Part shown: positions 26,595 through 39,324 of the stretch, in pieces
How positions within the stretch are numbered: position 1 is the stretch's first letter
Layout: the number at the start of each line of letters is the position of its first letter
Position numbers and translations under genes: made by a program
From: Montifringilla adamsi
Taxonomy: Eukaryota > Chordata > Aves > Passeriformes > Passeridae
NCBI GenBank assembly: GCA_017590115.1
Contig: JAGGNK010008226.1
Span: forward strand, 4,447,617 to 4,511,616
Direction: 5' to 3'
DNA length: 64,000 bases
The notes under the pieces: model-generated
Databases searched by the model: none
The model's input: only the letters and a program-made list of their open reading frames with translations
Told to the model about the DNA's origin: nothing

Positions 26595-29500
26595 CTCTCT
26601 CCCCTCTTTCCTTCTCATTTTCATTATTTTACTACAGTTTGAAAATGATGCTTCATGAAATGAACCGGCTCAGCACCAAGAAATGTGCAAATCTCCAGTG
26701 TGGCAGCTCCTCTGCCCCCAACCCTACTTTCCTGAATTCCACTTTTCAGTTATTTCTGGCTTCCATTTTTTCATCTCTCACCACAAACCTATCAATACTC
26801 TATGATCACTTCCTCCATATTTCCAAAATCTACTTCCTATTCTCCAGTCATTCTACCAAGATCTTTATTCAGGTCTTGATTCTTATATTCTTTATTAATT
26901 TACATTCCCTTTTCTTCTGCTCCTGTCTTTGCCATTACAGCCATTGTTTTCAAGGGACAGAAGTGAAGCTACAAAATTTAGATACCTTAGGTATCAGTAA
27001 TGGTCCCAAATTCTGGGTTCTGGAGTTTTGTTTTATGGTTTTGGTTTGTTTGTTTTGTTTTGGTTTTTTTTCATGAATACTATCATTGTACTAGACACTG
27101 TCTGGATCTCTTCCAGAGTTTCATCTCTTTGCTAGTTTTCACACTCACCATTCAGCAGCCTTAGCCTGGATAAAGCCTATAAATACAAACTTGCAATAAA
27201 CTGAAACACTCCAGTGATGCATTTTAAACACAGAGCTTAAATAGCAATAATGTATAGAAAAAAGCAGATTAAAGGCTCTGCCAGTTTCCCTTTTAACACT
27301 ACTCCACGTGTTTACTTCACAGCAGAACTGTGTGATGGGCCAGAGATACTGGAGGCAACCAAAGTGCATTAACATGGATAGGAATGATGAGAAATCCAGG
27401 AGCTACTCCATGTCTGGGAGAAGACAAATGGACTGCACTCCCAGGGAATATTCTCCTGATTGATTAACTGGAGCAGTACAAGGAGTTACAGCAGCTCAAG
27501 GGCTATAAAAATCTGCTCCAGAAAAGATGAAGCCAACCCAGCCTGGCCTGTGGTTGGGGGAGATTTTCTGGTTTGAAATGGCCTCTCACCTTTCCTGCAA
27601 TAAGAAAGAATTAACCTTTGATCTCCTCCCTCGAGCATTTTTTTTTTCACTGCCTTACAGCATACTATAAAAGACTGAGGAAAATCCTACCTATTCCAAG
27701 GTCAGTAGACATGGTCAGCTTTAATCTACATTTAAGTGGCAGCTTTCTATATGCTTTTTTCCTTTTTTCCAGCTTGCCACATGCAGCTCTGCTCTCCAAC
27801 CCCTCACCATGCAGGTTCACCTGACACAGGTGAATTAAACATCGTGGGGGCCCACTCAGGACTGACACCCTGGTTTAGGTGATGACACTGCTCTAGGGAG
27901 GTATTTAATTCCTTAATTAGATAAAGAAAGGTGAAAGTCAGCTTGAGTTGAGCAGAGCACTGTAAGAACCATTATGGTAGATGTTAATCTCAACAGGAAG
28001 GCAGAGTCCACCAGAAAATATTCCTTGTGTGCTTCCTTTGTGCTTTTAGCAGGCCAGAAGTGAGAACAGCACCAGCCTCAGACAGACCTTTAGCTCCAAA
28101 TCTGCACTGGAGAAGGAGAAAAGCCCACTGCACCCAAACCTCACCCATCAATGCATGATTACATCCCCATTTTCACTACATCTTCTTCCCCTGACCAACA
28201 CACTGTGGTTAACCAGCTCTCAGTTAATGCTCTACAAGCATTTCTAAGCAGCAGAGCATTTAAAACAAACAAATCTTTGCTGGAATCTTTAAGTGCCATG
28301 TGGCAAAATCAGCTGCAGAGCAGTGTGTAATTGTCTGTAATTGATTATGAAGGGTGTTTTCCTCCACTGATAATTCATACCATGTCCTGGAGCCTAAATC
28401 TGTCAGTTCTGGCACTCATGCTGGGACATTTTAGCAGGCATGCAGTGATTTCCTACAACTGTCAGCCTTTTTGAAGGCTCTGCAGTAAAAGTTAATTTGA
28501 AATCATATGCATATTTGTATATTATAATTAGCAAATAATGCTGTTAGCTGCTGGTAGGAACAGCCCATCTGAGTGACCAGATGCAGGAAAATACAAGGTT
28601 AAATGCACTACACAAAATTGAGTAATCCTAATGTTAAGTACTGACATTTAAAACACATGCACCACCCCTCCATGAAAAGCACTCATTTGGAAACACTTAC
28701 ACACAAAATAATATCCAACAAGACAGTGGTTTCCACAGAAAAATCTGAGCATAAAGAAAAAAATAAAATAAATATCTAAGGTAAATTCCATTCAACATTA
28801 TCTTACTGACAGTTGTGTATTAATCTTTGTACTTCATAGTCTATTCCCCTAAAAAAATTATGATTTTACTGCTCAATATTACATGAAATACCATATTACT
28901 TTCTTTTTTCCTGATCACTTTTCTTTTTTTCCACATTCCAGCTGCCATCATAATTTTGAATTATTGAACTACCATTTTGAACTACTCTGCTGGGTGAGCT
29001 CAAGCCTTGCTTTAAACTGACCAGTCTTTGTTCATCACAAATACACCCATTTCATCTCTATGAAGGATTAGACTCCACAACAACAACAACAGACATAAAT
29101 TAATGGGAGAGTATTTTAAATAGAAAGCATAAAAAAGATCACTGCTTCCTGTTTAAGACACGTGCATGTTGAGGGGGTCCAAATTTGACAGATTGACTGT
29201 GACAGCCTTAACAAAAACCTTAAATGATGACAAACATTTGTACTTGACTTTGAGCAAGTCACAAGAGATGGGATTGTCTTTTTGTCTGCTTCAATTACAA
29301 TTAATCTGTTAAATTAAAGGTTCTACAAAATAGATGTACATCCTATTGAGGGCAACTCTGTGGTTTTTTGGTTGGCCCTGTCTCTTAAAGCCTTGCCTGC
29401 AAATCAGCTCGTGAGGCTCAATCCCACAAATTCTTCATCCCCTCCCTCTCAAGCTGGTACCTCCACACAGACCATGGGTAACTCTTAAACTGCTTTGATG

Positions 29501-31137
29501 AAAAGAGGAGCTGCCTGCTGGATTTCCCTGGAAAAACCTGAAAACAGAGTACCAGGTCCTGGTGAGGATGAGGATTATAGGGGATGGGAGCTGATAATTC
29601 CTGACTTCATCCTGATCCTTCCTACGAATGTGAAAAGAACTGCATTTTGGCAGGGAAAAAATGCCTGCATGTGGGGAATGATAAAATCCTGTGGTAGCTC
29701 AGGCTAAACAGTGCAGGAGGATCCAAACCAAACCATATGTTACTCAGCAAGACTCTTCTCCTGCTTAGACAAGATGGCATCAGAGCTGTGCAAATGTCTC
29801 TCTGTGAACCAGGATTATTTTCCAGCCCAGATCCTCAGGGACCCTGACCCAGCAGCAGAAGAGCTTTGAAAACAATATCAAGAATTTCCCAATCTGTGGC
29901 CTCATTTCTCTGGAATTCCAACAAATCCCATCACCCAGCCCTGGATCCAGCCCCATTCTCACAGCCTACCTGCCACGAGCATCTCATTCCCTCCCATCCT
30001 CCCACCTCATCCCTCCCACACACAGCACAAAGGGAAACCTTCTGTGATCCACAGAGAAATAAAGGTTTAGTGACAAAACCCCACCAAGTTTAAATGCAAT
30101 CCTCTGAAATACAAATAAACTGGAACAAAGTGAGCTTGGTGGCACAATAAAACAGGGTTGAATGATCCAGAAACACACACCCTTTAAATAAAACATCTGG
30201 GTTATTTTTCAATTTTTCGCTTGTGACAACAGCCCTGAAATCCAAAACCAGATTTAAAAGATGCAGAAACTGAAGAGCTGCTGCAGCCTCAGCACCAAGG
30301 AGAAATGAAGGAATATTCACAAGCAAATCTTCAGGGACTGCTTGTCTCATCCTGCCTTTGCAAACTGACCAGTGAAGTCATCAAACCAGAAATACAGATT
30401 GCAGACAATGCTTACAGTAGTTACATTTTCTTCCATGCAGACACAAAAGCAGAGAGACCTTCAATGAGCAACTGCTGCCAACAGAACAGTACCAGGAACA
30501 ATTGGGAGTAGTGGGATTTTTGCTTAGGGGTTGAAATAGCATTTGAACTTTTAAATAGAAGTCTTCTTTTAAAAAAACTATTCCCAGTTTTAAAAGCAAA
30601 ATGCTATTTTGGCTAAAAACGTGTAAAAGTACTGAAATAAATTGATAAACCCCAACGTGACAAACATGTTGTAAGACAGTTTCTTTCCCCTGTGAAAACA
30701 ATAGCTTTGGAGAAGGTCCATATTGCATCATTTAAGGATAAATAGCTAAACTGAGGGCAGTGGTTGGCACTGCTGTCACATGAAATGAAATAACACTCTG
30801 CTCCCCGAGGAACCATTTCCAGCTGACACAACTGAGCTCACACCAAACCCTAGGTAGTTTTTATACCATCAACTTGTCTCTGAGTCATTAGGCTTTTATA
30901 TTCAGGCAGAAATCTAACAAATGTCTCCTATCTAAGCAGTTGATGTGTATCTCTCTCTCTCCGGCTAAGCACACAACATCTGAAAGGCCTCCTTTGTCCA
31001 GAAAGCCACACAGATTTCTAGCCAGAGAGATGTGTGAATGTTGAGCTGAGGGCTTCTCATCACTCTTTCTGACACACTCAGAGTGAAAAGTCCCTCTTTG
31101 TCCCAGTGATACTCAAGCAAATTAGTAAAATCAAAGG

Positions 31138-31260
31138 AAAAAAAAAAAAAAAACAAAAACAAAGCAATACCAAAAAAAGAAAAAAAAAATCCCCAAAAAA
31201 CATCCTAAAGTAGCAAAGAAAGTCAGGGAAAAAGAAAAAAGAAAAAAGAAAAAAAATAAT
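31138..31260. repeat. A-rich low-complexity tract
   Basis: About 120 bases of A runs are broken by single C, G or T residues, including AAAGAAAAAAGAAAAAAGAAA. It lies in FGFR2 intron 9 and encodes nothing. Confidence 0.85.
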
Positions 31261-32595
31261 TAACATTTTTTGCTCATAAGACAAACCAAATATGTTTCAC
31301 ATTGAAAAAAAGGTTCAGGTGCCCTACCTCAAGATTCTGTAAAATACTGAATTCAGAGTAAGGTAGCTAAAGCATTCCATTCCTTGATATTTTTAACCAA
31401 GGAAATTCAGACACCATGAAACAAGGGTCCAGAAAAATGTAATACTGTTCAGAATCTCCCACTCTGAGTGCCCATGCCTCTCATTTCAAACACTTACCCA
31501 TGCTGAAGAACCCTTTTTAAGGGTTCTATTACTCTGACAGTGACAATATTCTGGACAGGCTGCAAAAACAAATCTGCAGAAATTCTGCACCACTTACTCA
31601 TGGTGCACAGGGACACAAAGTGAACCCTCACATCCCAATTCCCTGGGCAGAGCCTGGATCCAACCCCTCCAGACAGTATTTTCTGCTGCTGAGGTGAACC
31701 CCAACCTCAGATTCCAACATCCCCCATCCTGCAGGGCTGAAACCTGGGGGTGCAGAGGTCTGGCCTCAAGACCTATTGCAAGAAAATCAAAACCTATTCA
31801 ACTCCAGCTTCTAAAAACACCACAAATCCTTCAGGAGAGGACAGTGTGTGGGAATGGAGGCTGTTTTGGCAAGTGGTGGCCTGTGATAAAGCCAAAGTCC
31901 TGTTACTTGTTCAACTGGTTTGTTGCTCGTGGCATCATCCTCTCCAGAACTGCTCATTGCAGCCACAAACAATTGTTAAATGTATTACATGTGATGCTGT
32001 TGTGTGCATTTTAAATCTGGCACTTGCTTTTGTTTCTTGCTCAAAAGCATCATTATCTTAATCAAGCTGTCCAAGATCTGATATAGTATCTCCCCTATTT
32101 TTACTTTATTACAGTCTTTTTTTCTATTTTGGGGTGCTTTCTGGATGCCTGGCTACGCAACTCCCTCCCTTTGGTCTTCAAAAGTCTTCCTGAAAAATAC
32201 CTCTCTGTATCTGGTACCTAGTTACCACAATAATAATCACCTTAGAAACATCATAAATATACAATTAAATAGGATTCTGTTCCAAAGCCCATTAAGGCAG
32301 CAACATTTTTTCCAACAAGCTGTGGGATCAGGCCCCAGAATACTTGAAATATTTTTTTTTCCCATCTCCAGACTGCTAATACAGAACATATTTCCTTTTT
32401 TGCATTTCTCCCCTCCCTAACAGCCCAACCCTGATTTCCTTGAGACGCCCATCGCTGTGCTAAGGCCTTCCCTCTATCCCACCCCTACCGCAAGCTGCTA
32501 TAATTTATTAATTCCCTCCTTCACTTCCCTTTCCTCAGCAGGAATGATGTGCTGGCTTGGTTGTTGGGGTAAGAAAAGGTTTTTGAAACTCTTTA

Positions 32596-33003
<408 letters not shown>

Positions 33004-33052
33004 TCAGTTTGCACTGAGTGTGAGCTTGTGCATCCATGTATGCATACACAAA

Positions 33053-33070
33053 CATACACACGTGTGTATG
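33053..33070. repeat. Perfect 18-base palindrome in an alternating purine-pyrimidine patch
   Basis: CATACACACGTGTGTATG equals its own reverse complement and is centred on the E-box core CACGTG. It sits in a longer patch of CA/TG steps (TGTATGCATACACAAACATA before it). It could extrude as a cruciform or form Z-DNA, but may simply be a degenerating CA/TG microsatellite. Confidence 0.85.
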
Positions 33071-33313
33071 CCTAGGTAGGTACGTACATATACATTGAAA
33101 TATTGCATGATTAAGGATAATTTTAGAGGGAAGAAAAAACTGTCCAAACTAGGCTCAGGTTCATTTTGTTACTTGAGTCAAAATGAAAGAGCACTGAAAT
33201 TCGTGTGAACCACACAAAAGCACATCCAAAGATTAATTAGCTAGCCTGAATGAAAAATGTCTAAATCTGAAAATTAATGTTTGGGTTTGAGCCTGCTTAA
33301 GTCTGCCTGTTTC

Positions 33314-33368
33314 TTCAAAATTTGCAATAGGATCTCAAAATATTCAAAATTTGCAGTAGGATCTCCCC
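33314..33368. repeat. 27-base tandem duplication
   Basis: TTCAAAATTTGCAATAGGAT followed by CTC recurs directly as TTCAAAATTTGCAGTAGGAT followed by CTC, one substitution apart. A local slippage product in an FGFR2 intron. Confidence 0.8.
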
Positions 33369-34905
33369 CTTACAGAGGGAAGGGAGGATGAATCAGTCCC
33401 CCATCATCTATAAACTCAGCTTAGGGGTTTCAAAAGGGTTTCAAGGAGCTGGCTGTCCAGCAGCTCAACCAGCTGTGTTTCATGCTGGGTGCCCAACTCC
33501 CCTGAGGTCCTTTAAGGAGCCCAGTGCTGGATTAAAAAGCATAATTGAAGTGAAAAGCGAATTGGCAGCAACACGTTAATTAACGAGCCCTCTTCTGCGA
33601 GGACTGTGGTCTTTCAAGTAACCTCATCAGTGGTTACTGGCCTATGAGATTAGATTTGGGAGGGAGTGGTTCTCCAGGGCTGTTACTCTGATTGAAACCA
33701 TTTTGAAGCTATCTTCAAGACAGTTATATGTGCAAACAGTGTCCCTAATCCCTTATCTGGGATTCAACCCCGGGATAAACAGCATTCCACAGCCATCAGC
33801 GGTCACTCCGCAAGCAATGCACGTTTCAAGCTGAAAGCATTTCATGTGCCTTTCCAGGCTTAGAAAAATACTTTGTTCAAGAAAATTGGTTTAAAAAAAA
33901 AAAATGCTGTTCAAGCACTTGTAAAATGCAAACACTGCCAGCAGAAGCAAGCTCTACACAAGCACTGCTCTGCCTGCTTGGTGACACCTCACAGGCTCGG
34001 GGTTCAGTTCAGAGTGAGATGGAATAAAGCTGCCTTGTTCAATATATTTCAATAAAAGGTAAGAAATTATCTGCAGACAGTGGGAACCTTTAACTCCCAC
34101 ATTGTGAGCCTCAGCAATACGCACATGCAGGTTTTGTACTTCTTACTTAGGATTAACAATTAATAAATGTTAAGCACAAGATGACCCAGCAAACCTCAGG
34201 TGGTTCATGTTTTTTTCCAAAGGAACTCCTGAGGCAGCTGCCAACAGTTATAAATGAGAAAATTTGACTAATGTCAAAACCAGCTACAGTTACATCTTCT
34301 AACAGCTGATAATAATTTTCAGGCAATAAAGCACATTGATGTTTGTTTCTTTTAAGGACAGAAACATCATCAACCCCAGAACAGCAAGACATGCTTTGCA
34401 GTAAAAGCAAATGACTACTTGTTTCCTCAGAGCATGCAATGTTTAAAGATGCACGGAGCCGATTCCCAAGATATGGAAGGCACTGCTTCTGTACATGATC
34501 CTCTGGCATTGAAATTGGAATTTCCATGAGAGATTTGCACGATAGGTAAAAGTGAATTGAAGTACACTGAACAGCTCAGGCATTTTAATCAGCCAGTACA
34601 TAACTATGGCCAAATTAGTTCCAAACTTTGTAACGAACTGAATTTCATCCTCTTGACAAAGTTTACAATGATTTACAGGCTGATTTTCAGTTGTCTCATT
34701 GAAGTGCTAAGGAAATGCAGCTCCTTAGCATTTCTGACAATGTAAAAACATTTCAATTAAGTGCAATAGCCACACATTCCACCTCCTTTTTCGTTGCTGT
34801 TGCTGTTTGGTTTTTGGAGTTGCAAACACATGACAGAACAACTCATTGGCTTGAGACAACTGCACTTAAAAAGCCAAAATCATTGTAAAAGTCTTTTTTT
34901 TTTTA

Positions 34906-35136
<231 letters not shown>

Positions 35137-35364
35137 CTAAAAAAAAACAAGAGGGAAGCAAGAGAAAAAGCTAGACACTGAGAGAATTTTTGTGGATAGG
35201 GAGATGGAGCCACAGGGCTTTGCACTTGGTAGAGGCAGAGGTGGAGAGATGCAAAGCTCCTTCCCCATCCACAATCCCTCATCCAAAAGGCGTTTACCAA
35301 CAGGTCCCAGCTCACCTCAGAAAGTAATCAACACCCTTCACCAGACCTAAACTCACCACCTAAA

Positions 35365-35374
35365 CATGCATGCA
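35365..35374 (-). promoter_or_regulatory. FGFR2: Candidate RBFOX binding element (two overlapping TGCATG)
   Basis: The minus strand reads TGCATGCATG, two overlapping copies of the hexamer bound by RBFOX proteins. It lies about 230 bases upstream of exon IIIc in the pre-mRNA. RBFOX2 binding to UGCAUG near this exon is known to promote IIIb over IIIc in mammals. The hexamer itself is seen; use in this bird is inferred. Confidence 0.6.
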
Positions 35375-36576
35375 ATCAAAAGACATGGAAAAATTCACCC
35401 ACAAATCGGTTTTTTTTTTTCCTTCTTCTTTTATGACAAGAGAAAGTTGAAAGGAAAACAAAGAGAAAACAAAGTAGGACAGAATGCGGGATCCTTCACG
35501 TGTAGAGACCTGTTTCAGAGGAAAGAATTTACCATAAAAGCATACTCGAAAATTATGAAAAAGGGGTGAATTCTGCTCCAAAAGACAACTTAGAAGCTGT
35601 CTTAGATTGTATGATCCTTGCATCACCCACTGCACAGCACTTTTGAGTAGTAACTACTACTGTACATTGTGAAGAGTTGCCAAATCTTGTTTAAATCTCA
35701 AATCTGGAAATATTTGATGATTTGCCTAGAAGCACAGTGAAAAGTATCCCAACTCTTGCTCAAAAATCAGAGATCTTGTTCAGTTGTGGCTCTCACAGGT
35801 AGGACAGAAAATACTTCAAAGGTTTGAGAACCAGGAGATGAAAATAAAACATATTTTTCTACATCTTCAAGATTGAGGGGAAAAAAACTTTGCACGTTTT
35901 GTGGTTTTTACTGGTCATCTTCCAGACTTGTTGCTTGACATTGTGCACCAATCCAAGTATCAGTGATTATCCAAACTCATACAAATGGAGTAAATCTTAG
36001 GCCTGGAACTTCCCAGCTGCCCCAAGATGGGTACATCAGGGCATCAGCATCAAGATCTCAGTAATGGAGGTTTAGAGAAATTAATGTTTGCTACTTTTGA
36101 TCTCTGTTCCATTCAAAAATGTTACTTTGAAATACAAATCAGGGAATAAATACCTTTTTATTGGACAATTTTGAGGTAAATTTAGTTGTAGGCTGCAGTC
36201 ACATGGTCGCCTTTTTTATTATTATTGCTGAGTAAAACCCAGTTAGTAATGGGTGAGTAAGACCTGGAAAAAACCCCCCCACCTGCACAGTCACAGTGAC
36301 TAAATTGACCTGACTTGTGCTCCAGGGGGTTTTTATGTGAACAGGTCATATATATAGACACCTATGTGTAAATATAAATACACACTGCTAGGTTGTAATT
36401 ACATTATTCAAGGAGTATCCTCTGTGTGAACTGCAGAGTATGCAGAATTAGCAACAAAACTGTTCAACACACACACACACAGACACAAAGACACCAAAGA
36501 GAGAATAAAGATCAGCAAACAGAAACCAAAGCAGTGCTTCTGGTACAGAGAATATTGTGGGAATTTTTCCATGGCT

Positions 36577-36602
36577 GCTGGTGTAACACCAGCTGCACCA
36601 CC
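36577..36602 (-). promoter_or_regulatory. FGFR2: Hairpin with adjoining UGG-rich sequence downstream of IIIb (ESRP-type candidate)
   Basis: On the minus strand TTTGGTGGTGCAGCTGGTGT, then TACACCAGC, lies about 105-130 bases after the IIIb donor. GCTGGTG and CACCAGC are perfect complements separated by three bases, so the RNA can fold into a 7-pair stem. GGTGGT-type motifs are preferred by the epithelial splicing regulators ESRP1/2, which act from this intron in mammals. The assignment is by motif and position only. Confidence 0.4.
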
Positions 36603-36689
36603 AAAGGAGGATTACACATAAACCACCAAGGCCAGAGAGTATCCTACAAGCTGCCTGCAGTCTCCCAAAGCACCATTTTTTCCAGCTTG

Positions 36690-36708
36690 CTTTAAAAAAC
36701 ATTGTTAC
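36690..36708 (-). promoter_or_regulatory. FGFR2: U-rich element after the IIIb donor (IAS1-like)
   Basis: Directly after the IIIb 5' splice site the minus strand reads GTAACAATGTTTTTTAAAG, with a run of six T about ten bases in. In mammals a U-rich IAS1 at this spot binds TIA proteins and supports recognition of the weak IIIb exon. The position and composition fit. Confidence 0.55.
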
Positions 36709-36856
36709 CTTGTACACTTGGCAGAACAGAGAGCCAGGCAGACTGGTTGGCCTCCCCTATATAATTGGAGACCTTACAAATATATTCTCCAGCGTCCGCC
36801 TCTGTCACATTGTACAGTGTCAGCACTTCAGCATTGGAACTATTTATCCCCGAGTG
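36709..36856 (-). CDS. FGFR2: FGFR2 alternative exon 8b (IIIb): second half of immunoglobulin domain D3, epithelial form
   Basis: A 148-base exon that joins in frame to exon 7 and exon 9. It starts [20 protein letters not shown], continues [18 protein letters not shown] and ends [11 protein letters not shown]. This is the KGFR form that binds FGF7 and FGF10 and is used in epithelia. The Cys in GEYIC closes D3. The acceptor GGTCTGTTCTAG is weak in pyrimidines compared with IIIc, as is known for this exon in mammals. The C-terminal end LSVLPSVQ differs from the mammalian LTVLPKQQ. The donor is CAAG|GTAACA. Confidence 0.97.
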
Positions 36857-38180
<1,324 letters not shown>

Positions 38181-38289
38181 TCATTTTCCATGGTTTAACT
38201 CAGACCTAATTAGGTAAAATATCTCCTTTTGGGTTTTTTTAAGCTACCGTAATTAAGTTACCTCTGAGCTCTATAATATCTTGAATTGA

Positions 38290-38410
38290 CTAGACCTCCA
38301 CACATTAAGAAGAAATATTGTTGATTATTTTTGATTAATTAATTGATTATTAAAAAGAAAAATTTATACACATTAAGAATAAATATTATTAATTTTGAAT
38401 AATTATTGTT
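38290..38410. repeat. AT-rich low-complexity stretch
   Basis: About 120 bases of TTGATTATT/ATTAATTGATTATT and AAGAATAAATATTATTAATTT words with almost no G or C. The word ACATTAAGAA.AAATATT occurs twice about 70 bases apart. It lies in FGFR2 intron 6. Confidence 0.65.
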
Positions 38411-38523
38411 TTAAAACATGTTAAAATAAACCAAAAGCAATTTCTCAAAGTAGTAGCAGAAGCCTCAGCATGCAGGATGTACAAATGAGGCAGCTCAGCT
38501 TCCTAAAATGCTCTAATCAGTGC

Positions 38524-38544
38524 CACCACCACCACCACCACCAC
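38524..38544. repeat. (CAC)n trinucleotide microsatellite
   Basis: Six to seven CAC/ACC units in a row. It lies in intron 6 and is not translated in any supported exon. Confidence 0.85.
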
Positions 38545-38711
38545 TATCTGCTTCACCCAGACACAGCAGCAGAAACACTGCTTCATTCTTATTCTCACCA
38601 AGACACAGGCAAACACAGAGCTCTCTGGAAAACTGAAGTGTGTTTAATGTGAGACAATTCAGTTTCTAATCTATGCCCAGGCATAAGCATTTCTCACACA
38701 TTTTCAGTCAG

Positions 38712-39090
38712 CCTCTCACGGGGAGCAGCTGAGGGAATTGGGGTTCTTTGGCCTGGAGAAAAGGAGGTTCAGGAGGGACCTTCTCACTCCCTGACGGGAG
38801 GTTTTAGCCAGGTGGGACTCAGGCTCTTCTCACAGGTGACAAGTGACAGGATGAGAGGACACGGCCTCAGGTTGTGCCAGGGGAGGTTTGGATTGGATAT
38901 CAGGAAAAATTCCCTGACCAAAAGGATTGCCCAGCTTTGGAACAGGCTGCCCAGGGAGGGTATCTAAAAGTCATGTGTGCAGATGTGACACCTGGGGACG
39001 TGGTTTAGTGGCAGCCTTGGCAGTGCTGGGTTGATGGTTGGACTCAATTATTTCAGAGGGCTTTTGCAACCTAAACAATGCTATGAATCA
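38712..39090 (+). mobile_element. CR1 LINE 3' fragment
   Basis: The plus strand reads GGGAGCAGCTGAGGGAATTG, GGCCTGGAGAAAAGGAGG, GGAGGTTTGGATTGGATATC, AGGAAAAATTCCCTGACC, GGAACAGGCTGCCCAGGGAG and finally ACAATGCTATGAATC. These are consecutive clauses of the avian CR1 3' region. At about 380 bases it is the longest and best preserved CR1 in the window. It lies in FGFR2 intron 6 in opposite orientation to the gene and ends next to a local duplication. Confidence 0.93.
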
Positions 39091-39100
39091 GAAGTGAAAT

Positions 39101-39324
39101 GCTCACTGGCCATCCTCCGCTCCAGGAATTCTTTCAAAGATAAGTAAAAAATAGCAGACCTAAATATTTATTTTTAGAGGCTATATACTGTAAAAGCTCT
39201 GACAACTCACTGGCCATCCTCAGCTCCCCATTCTCCCCTGCTCCAGGAATTCTTCAAAGATAAGTAAAAAATAGCAGACCTAAATATTTATTTTTAGAGG
39301 CTATATACTGTAAAAGCTCTGACA
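39101..39324. repeat. Tandem duplication of about 105-120 bases
   Basis: The block TCACTGGCCATCCTC, CTCCAGGAATTCTT, AAAGATAAGTAAAAAATAGC, AGACCTAAATATTTATTTTT, AGAGGCTATATACTG and TAAAAGCTCTGACA occurs twice in direct order, the second copy starting about 39.21 kb. Over the last 85 bases or so the copies are almost identical; the second has a small insertion (CCCATTCTCCCCTG) near its start. It begins only about ten bases after the CR1 terminus. Confidence 0.92.

Larger units (their letters stand above)
35137..36708 (-). other. FGFR2: FGFR2 intron between exons IIIb and IIIc (splicing-control intron)
   Basis: A 1.57-kb intron with donor GTAACA after IIIb and a T-rich acceptor before IIIc. In mammals this intron holds the elements that choose IIIb or IIIc (U-rich IAS1, ISAR/IAS2 pairing with IAS3, RBFOX and ESRP sites). 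Candidate counterparts seen here are entered separately. No repeat element interrupts it. Confidence 0.9.

Noticed and set aside
26468..27076. 202-codon plus-strand open frame
   Set aside because: It runs through a T-rich low-complexity stretch that yields Phe runs. It has no family motif and lies antisense in FGFR2 intron 9.
34153..34527. 124-codon minus-strand frame between exons IIIc and 9
   Set aside because: It is in the same orientation as FGFR2 but has no splice sites in phase and no similarity to any receptor segment. The IIIc-to-exon 9 junction is complete without it.
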